Positions 35,181 to 47,544 of a stretch of DNA of 64,000 nucleotides are shown in pieces (position 1 is the stretch's first letter; every line of letters starts with the position of its first letter). Below the pieces are notes generated by a model. It saw only the letters and a list, made by a program, of their open reading frames with translations, was not told the DNA's origin and searched no databases. A program made the translations under genes and the position numbers. The stretch spans positions 1 to 64,000 of the forward strand of contig CAUYLG010041456.1 in assembly GCA_963573385.1 (NCBI GenBank), given 5' to 3'. This DNA comes from Cacajao melanocephalus (Eukaryota; Chordata; Mammalia; Primates; Pitheciidae).

Positions 35181-35958
35181 TTGAAGGCTGGATTTTTTAT
35201 TGTATTTTATTATTATTATACTTTAAGTTCTGGGATACATGAGCAGAACATGCAGGTTTGTTACATAGGTATACATGTGCTATGGTGGTTTGCTGCACCC
35301 ATCAACCCCTCATCTACATTGAGTATTTATCCTAATGCTATCCCTCTACTAGCCCCTCTTCCCTCAACATGCCCCAGTGTATGATGTTCCCCTCCCTGTG
35401 GCTATGTGTTCTCATTGTTCAACTCCTACTTATGAGTGAGAACATACAGTGTTTGGTTTTCTGTTCCAGTGTTAGTTTGCTGAGAATGATGGTTTCCAGC
35501 TTCATCCACGTCCCTGCAAAGGACATGAACTCATCCGTTTTTTATTGCTGCATAGTATTCCATGGTGTATATGTGCCACATTTTCTTTTTCCAGTCTATC
35601 ATTGATGGGCATTTGGGTTGGTTCCAAGTCTTTGCTATTGTGAATAGTGCTGCAGTAAACATGTGTGCATGTGTCTTTATGTAGAATGATTTATAATTCT
35701 TCGGGTATATGCCCAGTAAAGGGATTGCTGGGTCAAAGGGTATTTCTGGTTCTAGATCCTTGTGGAATCACCACACTGTCTTCCACAGTGGTTCAACTAA
35801 TTTACACTCCCACCAACAGTGTAAAATCATTCCTATTTCTTCACATCCTTTCCAGCATCTGTTGTTTTCTGACTTTTTTAATGATCGCCATTCTAACAGG
35901 CACTGGCATGAGATGGCATCTCATTGTGGTTTTAATTTGCATTTCCTTAACTTTCTAA
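35181..35958 (-). mobile_element. 5'-truncated L1 (primate L1P type), antisense
   Basis: It begins 'ttattattatactttaagtt', then ctgggatacatgagcagaac, the complement of an L1 3' end. It continues through 'tgagtgagaacatacagtgt', 'ttgctgagaatgatggtttc', 'atgaactcatccgtttttta' and 'attgctgggtcaaagggtat'. The copy is about 780 bp, truncated in ORF2 at about 35958, and shows the lower divergence of a primate-age element. Confidence 0.93.
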
Positions 35959-36380
35959 TAGATTTGCCAGGGTTAATATAATGAGGAGCCAAGAAAAAAT
36001 CCAAACATAGTTATTTCACAAGACATTCATTATTTTCTTCATTTTACACATCCATTTACCTCTAAATCAAAGAAAGGTAAAAGAGAGGAAGAATAAAATG
36101 GACACATTCTCAGCCAGCTACTGGGTTGTTAGTAAATTTGCCTCATTAGTAAATCCAAGCATCTTACAGCCAGAAATAGAAATAGTATTAGCAAATTATT
36201 ACTGTTATAGCTGATGGGTTAAACCAGTACTGGAATGCTATTACTCAAGAAGAATAACTAGCATGGAAAAAGTTATAAGTAAGATATAAATTCTGGGAAA
36301 ACTAATATTTAAGGGGAAGGCAGAAGTTTAAAAAGGTAACTGAGGAGATGCAATACTTTAATTGCATCCTATACGTTTTG
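35959..36380. other. Intergenic, no assigned feature
   Basis: AT-rich, nothing recognised. Confidence 0.4.
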
Positions 36381-36840
36381 ATTTGTGATATTTTCACTGT
36401 TCAGATTATGTTCTATTTTTATTGTTATTTTTATGCATGCTTTAAATTTATCACTCTTAATTTCCAAATACATAGGGATTAGTAGTTATGTTTTTTGATA
36501 GCACTGCAATAAAAATATTGTGTATTATTTTAATACTTGGAGATTTTTTGAAACTCACTTTGTGGGTCTGCATATGGTCAATAATTGGAAATTATTTACG
36601 TGTCCTTGAAAACAAAGTGCATTCTGAAATGTTTGGGCATAGTGTTTTCTATATGTCCATTAGGAGATCACATTATTTAAATTGTATAAGTCATCAACAA
36701 CACATTGGTGAGTGTGCACACACACAGTTTTTTCTAACTTGGAGAGATGCTTTAAAATCTCCTAGTAGTTGTATCAATTTTTGCTCTATGTATATTTCTG
36801 CTATTATATTTACTTCTCTCATTCATGTATGCTAAATACC
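36381..36840 (-). mobile_element. Old L1 fragment, antisense
   Basis: Weak antisense L1 phrases can be seen: 'gtgtccttgaaaacaaagtg', 'cattctgaaatgtttgggc', then ctatatgtccattaggagatc. It is highly diverged. Confidence 0.5.
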
Positions 36841-37060
36841 TATGAGTAGAATCCCAGGGTTGTGTTATGTGTGTGTTGAATTTTTAACATTCATCTTTAT
36901 AATTTTAACCTAAAAACGTGCATGAGGTATTGTTAATCCTAGGTAGAGATCTTATTATATGTGTCTCTGCAGATAATAGGTGTGCTCTTCCCTTTGCTTT
37001 AGTCCTTACCCTTAGAACAATGTGATGAGAAGTAGGCCAGTTGTCCTATACAAGTAGCTA

Positions 37061-37178
37061 GACAGCCTAATAGCTAGGGATAAAGAAAAAAATAATTTTT
37101 TTCTGCTTATAAAGGGGAAGACAGCCTAATAGCTAGGAATAAAGAAAAAAATAATTTTTTTCTGCTTATAAAGGAGAA
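37061..37178 (+). repeat. 59-bp tandem duplication, two copies
   Basis: The unit starting gacagcctaatagctagg occurs at 37061 and 37120 and includes an a-rich/t-rich core and ctgcttataaagg. The copies differ at only a few bases. Confidence 0.95.
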
Positions 37179-37860
37179 GGAGGCAGCTGCATCCCCACCC
37201 CTCTGAAAAGGACTCCTTCATTCAGCCTTTCAGCTTACATGTATATGAATCTCTCTCACAGCCAGCTAGCCCCTTGTGACCCAGTTTTTATGACCTAGAG
37301 ATGTGTCCAGATTCTTGGAGCCCATTCGCCTTTGATATGTAAATACCTAGGAAAGCAGCTGCTCTTATTTTTTTCAGGTACTTTGGGCTCTTAACCTGGA
37401 ACCTAATACAACTGTAACCATTTTAGTAAAATGAGAAGTTTGACTCTCTCTCATTGGGTCAGAGCAACTAAGTAGACAAATGGCTACAGATCTAATTGAG
37501 ATCTCTAATGATTTGTGAAAATATTTCTAGAACGTGAGAGCTTTTTACAGAAACAGTGAAAAATCTAGGAAAGTTTTTATTTCCCTCTGTGTAGTATGTT
37601 TATCTGTTTAAGAAACTGAAAAGCAGTTTTCAAAAGTGTTTATACCATTTTACATTTCTACAAGCAGCACATGAGAGTTTTAGTTTCTCCAAATCCTTGC
37701 TGATACGTGATGGCAGTCATTCTGTTAAATTTTACCATTCAAGTGAATATGGAGTTTGCTTGTTTTTGTTTTTGTTTTTAATGGAATCTTAGGTAATTAT
37801 TTTAAAACTATACTTTGCTACAATAAGAATTTTCAATTAATTTTTTTAAGTACTGACTAG
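37179..37860. other. Mostly unassigned; possible L1 piece near 37600-37760
   Basis: 'atttctacaagcagcacat' and 'ttctccaaatccttgctgat' resemble antisense L1 3' phrases. The rest is unassigned. Confidence 0.4.
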
Positions 37861-38142
37861 ATTTTATCCAACAAATTTTTATATATCTTGTTTTTATTTC
37901 ATTCAGTTGAGTATATATTTATATATCCCATATGATGTATTATGTAACCATAGGATATTTACAGCTGTATGTTGTTTTAAAATATTTAGAGTTTTCTCTT
38001 CTGTCCTTCTGTTAATTTTAAAATTTAATTTCATTGTGGTTAAGAAGATGCTTTGTCTGATTTCAATTACTGCAATTACTGAGCGTTCTTTGATGCTCAG
38101 AATATGGTCTATAAATGTACCATAACATGATAAATGTACATA
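37861..38142 (-). mobile_element. Old L1 fragment, antisense
   Basis: A phrase like 'gatgctcagaatatggtcta' and 'taaatgtaccataacatg' resembles L1M antisense sequence. It leads directly into a tandem duplication. Confidence 0.4.
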
Positions 38143-38530
38143 AGCAGTTAGAAAGGATGAATATACTGATATTTTTATGTATTACACTTTATAATTTTCA
38201 GTTAAGTCAAGCTAGCTGATAATATGTATATCATTATTAATTTTCCTTCAACTAGGATAATTTCTTTAAAATTTCTGTAGTACAGATCTGCTGTCAAAAT
38301 ATTATTTGCCTCTCACCCAAATAGATGCACTCTCTAGAAAGCACTTAGAATGAATATACTGATACTTTTATGTGTAGTACTTTATAATTTTTGATAAGGT
38401 CAAGTTGGCCAGCAATGTGTATATCATTATTAATTTTCCTTCAACAGGAAGATTTTATTTAAAATTTCTGTGGTACAGATCTGATGACAGGACATTATTT
38501 CCCTCTCACACTAATAGACATACTCTCTCA
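38143..38530 (+). repeat. Tandem duplication of a roughly 195-bp unit, two copies
   Basis: Copy 1 runs from 38143 and copy 2 from 38340. Both have agcaNttagaa, gaatatactgat, 'tatatcattattaattttcc', 'ttcaac', 'aaatttctg', 'gtacagatctg' and a ctctcac...ctctc end, in the same order. They are about 80 percent alike by eye, so the event is not recent. Confidence 0.88.
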
Positions 38531-38815
38531 TTGGAAAATATTTTCATTTTGTTTTAAATTTTTGAAAGATATTTTCACTGAAAATGGAAATCTTAGTTTG
38601 AAAATACTCTAAACTTTTGAAATATTATTACACTGTCTTCTGGTTTTTATTGTTTTTGATGAAAGTCAGCAAACATTAATATTATTGCTTCCATGTACAT
38701 AAAGTGTTCTTTTTCTCTTTCTACTTTGAAGATTTTCTTTTAAGGTTTGAATTAACAATTTGATTATAATGTGTCTAGGTGTGTTGTTTTTGTGCCAGTT
38801 CTACTGCTGTTAGAA
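38531..38815. other. Intergenic, AT-rich, no assigned feature
   Basis: T-rich sequence that could be more antisense L1. Nothing decisive. Confidence 0.35.
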
Positions 38816-39215
38816 CTCCCAGATTTGGGTTTGAATATACAGTGCAGAGTAAGCCCAACACTGGCACATCAGTGCATAGGAGAAGAGAAAAGTTTATTCG
38901 ATTTGGCCAAAGTGTGAGAGTGGGAGAGGCAAACTCTCAAGTCTGACCTGCTTTTGAACATAACTAGGGGCTTTTATGAGTAAGGAAGTTGAGTGTGAGG
39001 TGACAACCTTCCGTGATCAAAGCTGTTTGCCTCCCTCCTCAGGGAGGAGGGATGCCATCAAAGAGGTCTGTATGACCTAAGAATCATTGTTCTTTAAAAG
39101 AAAAACAATTTCATTAATCTTGCAGGCAACCCCTAGGGGCTTAGAATATAAAGTTAATCAATTATTAGTGACTACTCTCTACCGAAATAACTACGTGCAA
39201 GCAATCATGCATGAA
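38816..39215. repeat. Possible LTR-type element
   Basis: The block is less AT-rich than its surroundings. It contains a degraded 'gtttattcgatttggccaaa', 'ccctcctcagggaggaggga' (a short hairpin at about 39034-39053) and 'ggcaacccctaggggctta'. It may be an antisense LTR, but I cannot assign it. Confidence 0.3.
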
Positions 39216-41640
39216 GGAAGAAAAGGACAAAGAGAAAAGAAAAGTAAAGCAAAGACTTTATGATTTTTATAATGTAGGATCAGTTACACTGATTAAGATT
39301 GATGAATTTCTTAAATTTGTAAAATTATGCCTTTCTCAACTTAGGGAAATTTTTGTCCATTAATTCTTCAAATATATTTCAACTCCGTATTTTCCCTCCT
39401 TTTCTTCTAGAATGGTATTTATATGATATTTAACCTTTTGTTTTGGAAGGTTAACTTGGCTAAACTCAAAGTGCAAACTGAGTGCCCTACTGTTGACAGC
39501 AGCCGAGATGTATTTTCAGTTCTTTTAGCTTTGTCAGTACTGCTTGGAATCTGTTGCATGCAAGTGTAGTTCCTGGATCTGCCAGAGATTCAGTCAGAGT
39601 TTATGGGCAGAATTTGGTGCTACCCTTCTGTGATTTTCTTTTCTCTGTGCTTTTCCCTATTTTAAAATTTTCTAATTTCAGTAGTAGCCCTGACATCTGT
39701 CTTCTCATTGTTTAAGAGAGTCAGATTACAGGTTTCTGGCTATTTTAGCTGCCCCATGTTAAGCCAACTTGCTGAGAAGGCCACAAAGGTTTTCAAAGAA
39801 AAAATATTTCTTAAGTAGGATGATGAGGACACATTCTCTGTGTGTTGATTTTCCATTTGTATTTATTTGTGTGTATTTATTAATTTGTATATCTTTATAC
39901 TAAAGAGTTTTCAGTTTATTATAGTAGATAGCAGACAATCTTCAAGAAGAAAGAACTTTAGAGAACGAAGGAATCTTTGTGATCACCTAGACTGCGTATG
40001 CAGAAAATTATACCTAGATAACATAAGTGACGTTTCTTATTGGCACATTGTTAATGACAAAATTAGTATGAGAAAACCTCCTGAAAGTTACCCCAAAGCT
40101 TACTATTAAACAAAAACACATGAATATCTTAAATGGTCTTGAATTTATTTCCTTACATTATTTTATTTTAGGAAACAAATCTGTGTTTAAACTCTAGATA
40201 TTTCTTGAACAGAAGGGCTTAGCACTGCAAAATGATAGGCATTCATTGTAAATTGGAATATTGGAAATCTACAGTTTATAGGTCAACTTAGAAAAACAAG
40301 TTGAGTATTCTGTCAAAATTTATTCTCACTAGCAACAAACTTGAAAAAAAATGTTTATCATTCGTTCTCAAGTTTCTTGAAACAACAGGATTGTCTTACT
40401 AGCAGTGCCCCCTGGATATTATTCGTCAGTTTTTCATTTGACCACACTCCTGTAATACTTCAATAACCTTTAAATAAAACTCAGATCTCAAGATACACTT
40501 TTCTCTTCCAAACAGAAAAAACCTGCAGATAAAAGAAAATAAAAACTCCCAAAGACACTTTGGAAGGTTTTTGATATGCTAATGTAACTATTCACAGCTT
40601 TTAGAGACCATTCAGCACAGAGACTCATACTTATTCCTACAGACTCCAGTTAAACAAGCATTCTTGAAATTACTGTCACTTTCAGTAAAGAACTGGGACA
40701 CTTAATGCAAAAAAGGAGGATGGATCCCAGTTCTCAACATTAAGTTTGCACTTGTTTTCTAGCTCTTTTTTATCTTTCATAGAAATATGTAATCCTTAAA
40801 CTGAATAACAGAGGCTTCATGATGTGTGCATTCACTCCTCAGCATAGGTCATTACTGATCAAATTATATTTTGTTTGAATTGTCCATAAAGATATACCTT
40901 GGTTACTTGCTATTGGTGATTCTGATGTGTCTCATGGTCACTGAAAGTATCACGTTTATAAGGCATAGTAGTTATGAAATTTACTTTTCAGGTAACGATA
41001 CGAGACTATTAAAACCAGATTGACCTTTTCCAACAAGTGTCAAAAATACTCATTTTTTTCTTAATGAAATAAATTGATTATGTACTATAAAATAAGAATT
41101 TTTGAGGAAATGAGTGTTTGAGAAAGCATTAGGGTAAACCTATTCTGGCTAGAATTATCTAATTAATTTGGAAATTTGTCCTTAACATGAGTATAGGATA
41201 AGGCTTTCTAACTATAACAAAATTTACATGCTTGGGTTTCACTCCTGGTAAGGAACAAGTTAGCTGCCATTGGATCAACTTCCTACAGATAGTAGCTATA
41301 AACTCTAGATAAAATACAAAAATGAACAAACAACTACTGGAAGACACTGGGGAATGATCAAAAGTTAGCAGAAACTGGCAAGTAAACCACCATTGGCAAA
41401 AGGGAATGGTGGGAGTGACTTTCTTATTTTCATCACTTCTAGCCTGAGGCCACCCCTTATCCGAACCACACATGGAAGCAAAAATAATTAATAAAAATAA
41501 AAATAAATAAAAATAAATCTTCACTGGGAAGTGAAAGATGAAACAGGAAAAGGAGAGTACCTGGGATTGGAGGCACAAATTCTCTGCATTTGATTGCTTA
41601 GCTGGCAGGCTCACCACAAATGCTAAAGACAGAGTCTTAG
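39216..41640. other. Intergenic, no assigned feature
   Basis: About 2.4 kb of AT-rich sequence. A 162-codon minus-strand frame at 41159-41647 has no recognisable domain and contains low-complexity sequence. It is not called as a gene. Confidence 0.4.
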
Positions 41641-42160
41641 TAGGCAAAATAAGAATAGAATAACCGAACCAAGACTTGGCCTGCTACTCAAGAACGTAAT
41701 TGCAATTTGAGAAAAACCCAATAAAAGAAAATCTTGACACATTTGACTGCATAAAACTTTAAGAAGAGAGTAATTGAACAGAAAAAAAACGCCAGAATAA
41801 AGTCAAGAGACATATGGAAAATGGAAGAGTATATACCACTGTATCACTGATAAAGGGCTGATATCTTAATCATAGGAAACCCATGAGAGAAAAAGTCACA
41901 AAATGCTCATGGCAATCGATTATAAAAACATAGACAATCTACCAGAAACATATTTAAAATCTCTTTGAGCATATGGAAAGATGTTCAGCCTCTCTGATAA
42001 TCAAAAGATACACATAAAAACCATCATATTATCAGAATGGCAAAAATTAAGGTGTATAATAATACACTCTGCTAACAAGAATATAAAATACTCTGCTTGC
42101 AAGAGTATGTAAAAACAACTTTCTTACATATCTAGTAGGAATGCAAACTGGTAAATCCTT
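41641..42160 (+). mobile_element. Old L1 (3' region), sense, part before the Alu
   Basis: Sense L1 3' phrases are present in diverged form: 'ttgagcatatggaaagatgt', 'tcagcctctctgataatcaa', 'aacaactttcttacatatct' and 'aggaatgcaaactggtaaat'. The Alu at 42170 interrupts it. Confidence 0.65.
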
Positions 42161-42167
42161 TTTGTTT

Positions 42168-42169
<2 letters not shown>

Positions 42170-42202
<33 letters not shown>

Positions 42203-42478
42203 TGGAGCCTCACTCTGTAGTCCAGGCTGGTGTGCAGTGGCGCAATCTCAGCTCACTGCAACCTCCTCCTACCAAGTTGAAGCAATTCTCTGCCTCAGCC
42301 TCTCCAGTAGCTGGGATTACAGGTGCCCGCCACCATGCCCAGCTAATTTTTTGTATTTTTAGTAGAGACAGGATTTCACCATGTTGGCCAGGCTGGTCTT
42401 GAGCTCCTGACCTCGTGATCCACCCTCCTTGGACTCTGAAAGTGCTGGGATTACAGGCGTGAGCCACTGCACCAGGCA
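42170..42478 (-). mobile_element. Alu SINE, full length, antisense
   Basis: A T-tract is followed by 'agcctcactctgtagtccag', 'gctgggattacaggtgcccg', 'agtagagacaggatttcacc' and a gcgtgagccactgcaccagg end. Target duplications are ggtaaatcctt (42150-42160) and ggtaaaatcctt (42479-42490), so it split the old L1. Confidence 0.96.
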
Positions 42479-42490
42479 GGTAAAATCCTT

Positions 42491-42620
42491 AATGAGGGAA
42501 TTTGGAAATATCTTAAAAAAAAAAAAAAAAACTAGATATGTGTTACCCTTTCATCCACAGTCCAAATTCTAGGAATTTACTCTGAAGATTCAACTCATTC
42601 CATACAACACTATGTGTATA
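42491..42620 (+). mobile_element. Old L1, sense, part after the Alu
   Basis: The phrases 'ctttcatccacagtccaaat' and 'tctaggaatttactctgaag' continue the L1 3' region. An A-run at about 42516-42532 lies within it. Confidence 0.55.
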
Positions 42621-43748
42621 TTTTATAAATGTTTCATACATGGATGTTTTATTTAATATCAAATATTTTATATTCTGTATTCTATATTTTATTTAAAAAC
42701 AAAATCAATAGCTATGCATAAATTTGAAGATAGAATTAAGTGAAGGAAAATAGCCCTCAAAAATAAACTTCTAGTTGTGATTCTGTCTCTTTATAATATG
42801 ACTAGCATTTATTTTTTTAAGCAGAATAATCACACTATATTTTTAATTGAGAAATTTCTTTTTTCTAAAACTTCATTTGAACATTGTTTCTACATACTTC
42901 TCTGTTTTCATGCAACTCTTCTTTAGAGGTGATGTGGACTTTAGGTGTCTGGGAGAGGTCACCTGAGGATATTACTGGTCTTTGTGACAGATAAGTGTGG
43001 TCAGAATATTTGGTAGCTGTGTGTCAGGGGCTTGGGCCTCTCTGTTATGCAAATGTATCACTCTGAGGCTCTCTACTTGAGGAAATGTTTGTTTTCATTT
43101 TTAATCATCCTGAAACAAGGTGAATCCTTCCTCTCAAAGGGTTGTAGAAAATACTTCTAGGTCTGTTGGTCCATGAAGTGCCTCTGAAGATGTCTGTACA
43201 TTCCTTAAGCAGCTGGCTATGAGGAAAGTCTCAGCTCTGAGATGCTGAGGGTGGTTTCCCTTTGTTTTCCCACAGACTTTCACTATAGTCCTGTTAAAGT
43301 TCTGTCCAAAGTACCATTATGCTTTGAGGAATGAAGGAAGCCTGCTTGTGTTCCCTGCCTGAAGACAAAATAGGGCATTTCAGTGATCCACATGCCACAG
43401 AGAGTGTCCCTAGTACAGTGGCAATGTCCCTAAAGTGGTCAGCTGTGAAGGCAGCACTGAGACAGTCTGCTAAAGACACAGGTGAGAAAAGGGGTGAGGG
43501 ATGAGTAAGGAGAAAACGTGAAACTACCATCAGGAATTTGAGGAATTTACCTGGACTAATTTAGGGCACTTAGACCACCATATCCAAATAAAGCCAATAA
43601 TATGGATATTAAAATGGAGTGTAATATTACTATTATTTTCGTTTTGGAAATGTGAAAATGGAGGCATGAGGCATATTACTTGCAGTTGCCTACTGCATAC
43701 TCCAAATGTAAAGCCTCATTATAAAATGAAGTAAATGTCATATCCTAT
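42621..43748. other. Intergenic, no assigned feature
   Basis: About 1.1 kb of AT-rich to mixed sequence, nothing recognised. Confidence 0.4.
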
Positions 43749-44406
43749 TGTAACAGGGTCGAGGGACGCAGGAGGGCTCAGCTCCCTCCCGGATTTGATG
43801 TGCTGGAGATTCTTGGCCTCTCTTTGCCCCAAGAAATGAGGGAAGGGGCCGTGGAGGTGTGGTGAGCTTACCGTTCAAGTAACTATCGGACCCAAAGAGT
43901 TAGCAGAGAGCGAGTTATTCGGCAGAGAGAGAGAAAGAGACAGAAGGAGAGAGAGCTCCCATGCTGCCCTGGGAGGGGAATCCGGAGGGGATATCCGGAC
44001 AGGTAGAGAGAAAGGGAGAGAGAGCTCCCACGCAGTTGTGGGAGGGGATCCCAGAGAGGGAAATCCGCACAGGTAAAGGGCAGGGGGATTTTAGCCCGGG
44101 AGTTATTCCCACCCCATTCATGTTCTCGTTCAATGAGAGTTCATTCATTCAGACTTCCTCTGTAGTGATTGTTCCGCTCTGATCCTAGATTGGTTGCTTG
44201 GGCCCACAACAGAGCCCCTCCTCCCAGGGCTTTTGGCGGGCTTTCTGAACAAAGAAGTTCACCTGGAATTTATACCTAGCCTGAGCTCGGGAAAATCAAA
44301 TAACTTCACGTTTGAAGCCCATCTGGTCCCCGGATGGGGGTGTGGATGGAGGTATGGCGCTGGAAAATTCCTGCCTTTGAAACGCAGGCAATTTTTCTTA
44401 ACACAG
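43749..44406 (-). mobile_element. GC-rich solo LTR-like element, probably ERV1 class, antisense
   Basis: The block is clearly richer in GC than its flanks. It begins TGtaacagggtcgaggg and ends ttcttaacaCA, so on the minus strand it would also run TG...CA. Read on the minus strand, it has an 'aactctttgggtccgatag' segment like the end of many retroviral LTRs. No gag, pol or env sequence is seen. A 69-bp unit is duplicated inside. No clear target duplication is visible, so the ends are approximate. Confidence 0.55.
43949..44086 (+). repeat. 69-bp tandem duplication inside the LTR-like block
   Basis: The unit starts gagagctccca at 43951 and again at 44020. Each copy has gggaggggaNcc, gagggNatatcc/aaatcc, 'acaggta' and an aaaggg/gggcaggg end. 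The copies are diverged. Confidence 0.85.
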
Positions 44407-47400
44407 TCCCTCACTATTCCATAATATAGACAGTTGCATTTTAATAGTAAGCTATTATTATTAATATGAACATGGTCTTGAAACGATTTCTTACAAAAGT
44501 TTTTAGTTAAACTTGAGAAGCTGAGAAATGAGGGATGCTTCTTGTGTGGCTTTCTATGCTGCCTGCTTCCTTTGCAAACTTAGACTCAAACAGCTGCCTG
44601 CCTACGTGGAAAGTGTTTAGTGTTGTTTTGTTTCGTATTCTTTTGTTTCTTCACAGAAAAGGGAAGGTAAAAGGAAAAAAGAAAAGGGAAAGAAACACAG
44701 AGGAAAGAACAGGGAGACTAAGCGTCTTAGGAGTAAAGACAGACAGACTTCAATCCCAACACCCTGGAGAGTAGGGGAAACCAGCAGTGGCCCAGAGCTG
44801 TCACTCTCGCGCTCCTCTTGCTTGGACAGCTGCCAGTATCGAGTCAGCCTGTCTTGTTGCCCACTGAGCTTCATGCTTGCAGACAAACACATCATCTGTG
44901 CCAAAAACCTTTTGCCCAGCTCTGACACTTCCACTTTGAATCCTGTGACTCTTCTGGATTGTACCACTGTTGGTCCAAGACACAAAAAGCCCTCAGGCCA
45001 TTTGATTTAGGATTTGAACGATGGAGAGATGATCATGATCAGAAGAAAAATCCTTTGTACGTGACAAAGGCAGAAATAAAAATCCAGTTTGAAATTGACT
45101 TTTGAGACTGGAGAATAATGGGATACTTCACCCATGTTACCTTCTATTTTGCAAACAAAATGTCTTTTGGTGTTAGAATTTTCAGGAGCCTCATCGACTA
45201 ACCATAATGTATTTATTTGCACATGCAATTAAAATCTCCAGATTTTTCTTTTTAAGGAACTACTCCGAAAAACTTTCCTTTCCTTTGAAAGTATGCCACT
45301 GAGTTTTGAAAAGTACCAGATTTGGCTTGAGTTCTGTTAAATGTTGTCTGTGTTTCTACATAGCATGACAGATGGTCAAAACCACGTTTTCCCTTGATTT
45401 TGTGTCTGTTGAGTTAGTTATTACTCCTAGCTTGCTGCCATCTACAAATCTTAAAAACATGCCCTTTATCTGTCTTCCTCCCGGTTATTAATTAAAATTT
45501 TAACAAGACAGGGCTAACAGCCAACCCACTATAGGGCTTTGTTAAAGAATATTGTACTTTGCAGTTTGATGTTTATTAACATTCTTTGGCCACCTAGCTA
45601 CAATATAACTCAATTTTCTGTGAAAAACTATTAATCATTCTGTTTTTTTCCTTGTCTTTGATATGAGATAAATTTTATAGCACCGTTTCTCATACCATCT
45701 GTTGTGAGGGATAGTTTGCTTTTTAATTTTCAATTGTCAGAGACCTATGCTTTTGTAAAATACAATTAAAAACAAACATGAAAATAAAATTATTAGAAAA
45801 ATGAAATAAAAGAAATGAAACTATAATTTTATTATTAGATTTAAACAGATCAAATATTATTTCAATTCTCAAATGTACAGTAAGAAAGGGTTGTAAAAAA
45901 TGCACACATTTTTCATTAAGATCATTTTTATAGGTAATTTATATAAAATATATTATTACAGTTGCAACTTTCTGTTGTTCCACAACTATAATCAAAGGTT
46001 ACAAATGAAGTAGCAATCCAAGTGCTAAACTTCTATATGTGCATTTTGAATCAATCATGTGTATGTCAACGAAGTGATAAACTTGCTTTTTGGTTGTTAA
46101 TTTATATAATCTAGGTTGGATAAATGACAGTGTCACTTACTGGGGATAGTGTTGATCTTAAATGTTTATGCGTTGATTTCGTAACACTCAGTGGAGAAGC
46201 TAGTCTCAGATAGACATGTTGCTTAGACTGGAAGAAAAGAATTTGAAGTAATTACAATAAGCTGATGGAATTCACTTTTATCTATTATAAAGCAAGTGAT
46301 TTTTTATTTTTAAAATTTATCTTCAATCCTTTATCAATAGTAATCTTCAATAATCTAGGAAAAATAATACTACTTCTAATCATTAACCTTATAAATTTAA
46401 TTATATTTTAATCATATTTAATAGAATGGATTTCATATTTCTCTGGTGTGGATCTTTGATAAGAAAATAAAATTTAAAATATTCTGTTAAGTTTGGAGGT
46501 GCCTGGTGATAATTTTTCACAGATGTATAATAACAAGATCCACTGAAGTGTGTGTGTTTGTGTGTGCGTGCATGTGTGTGTGTTTTCCAGGCATGAAAAT
46601 ATTAAAATGATTTATCAAAGACATTAGACTTGCTGTTTATTTTGTGTATTTTAAAAGTTGGGGTCAAATCAGTTTCTTATATTACAGAAAGTTCTTGCAG
46701 AATGATTCATTCAGTAATTCAAACATTGTCAATAGAACTTTTTAAAAAATATATACCACATTTCAGCATGCCATAAGAGTTGTTTATGATGAACTTCTAT
46801 ATTAAAACATAATGAGAATAATCTAGGAAGAATAATACATATTATTTTTATGTAGTATCAAAGTTTTAGAATACCACCAAATAAACTGTTCAACTGATTT
46901 TATTTTTTCATTCATAGCAAGTGTTTCTGATGAGTGAAGCAGTCTGGCGATGAACCATCTGATACAAACTTCTTTATCTGTGTAACAATTCCAGACTGTT
47001 TTCTTGTCATTAAAATCATGCCATCAGAACACATTCCTAAAAAATTTAAAATTCAAAACACAGACTTTGTGATGAAAACACAAACTTTCATAGTTTTATA
47101 CAATTTAGAGCTAGTTGCGTTTTTGACAATAATGAAGCTGTAAACACAAATTATTTATAACACCATCATTTTCATATAACAACACATGAGCAAATAGTGA
47201 CGTTATTAGTAATAACTAATAGAAAGATTATGCATTTGTAAAATTCCAAGAAAAAATACTTAGCTAAATTTGTGTGTACTATGAGCTGGTCTTCAGTATT
47301 ATCTCCGTTTCCTGAGTAGAGTAAGCTCTGATATCTTTGGCCGTTTGTGTTTAATCAACTTGTTTTTTATAAACTGCAAGAAAAAAATGATACTATCAAT

Positions 47401-47544
47401 ACACATATATGTTTGTTTTAGTAACCTGAGGTGCTAGATTATAAGAAGCAAGCAAACCACTAGTGCTCACAGATCAAAACTAAGTATTTGTTACTGTTGG
47501 ATTTTAATTTACTGCACAATTTATCAACTATTTTGTGTCAACAT
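44407..47544. other. Intergenic, no assigned feature
   Basis: About 3.1 kb. There is a GT-rich tract at 46546-46583. The plus- and minus-strand frames at 44535-44985 overlap and are unrecognised. The rest is AT-rich. Confidence 0.4.

Noticed and set aside
41159..41647. 162-codon minus-strand frame
   Set aside because: Unrecognised and partly low-complexity (runs of Phe/Leu/Ile from aaataaaa repeats). More likely decayed repeat DNA.
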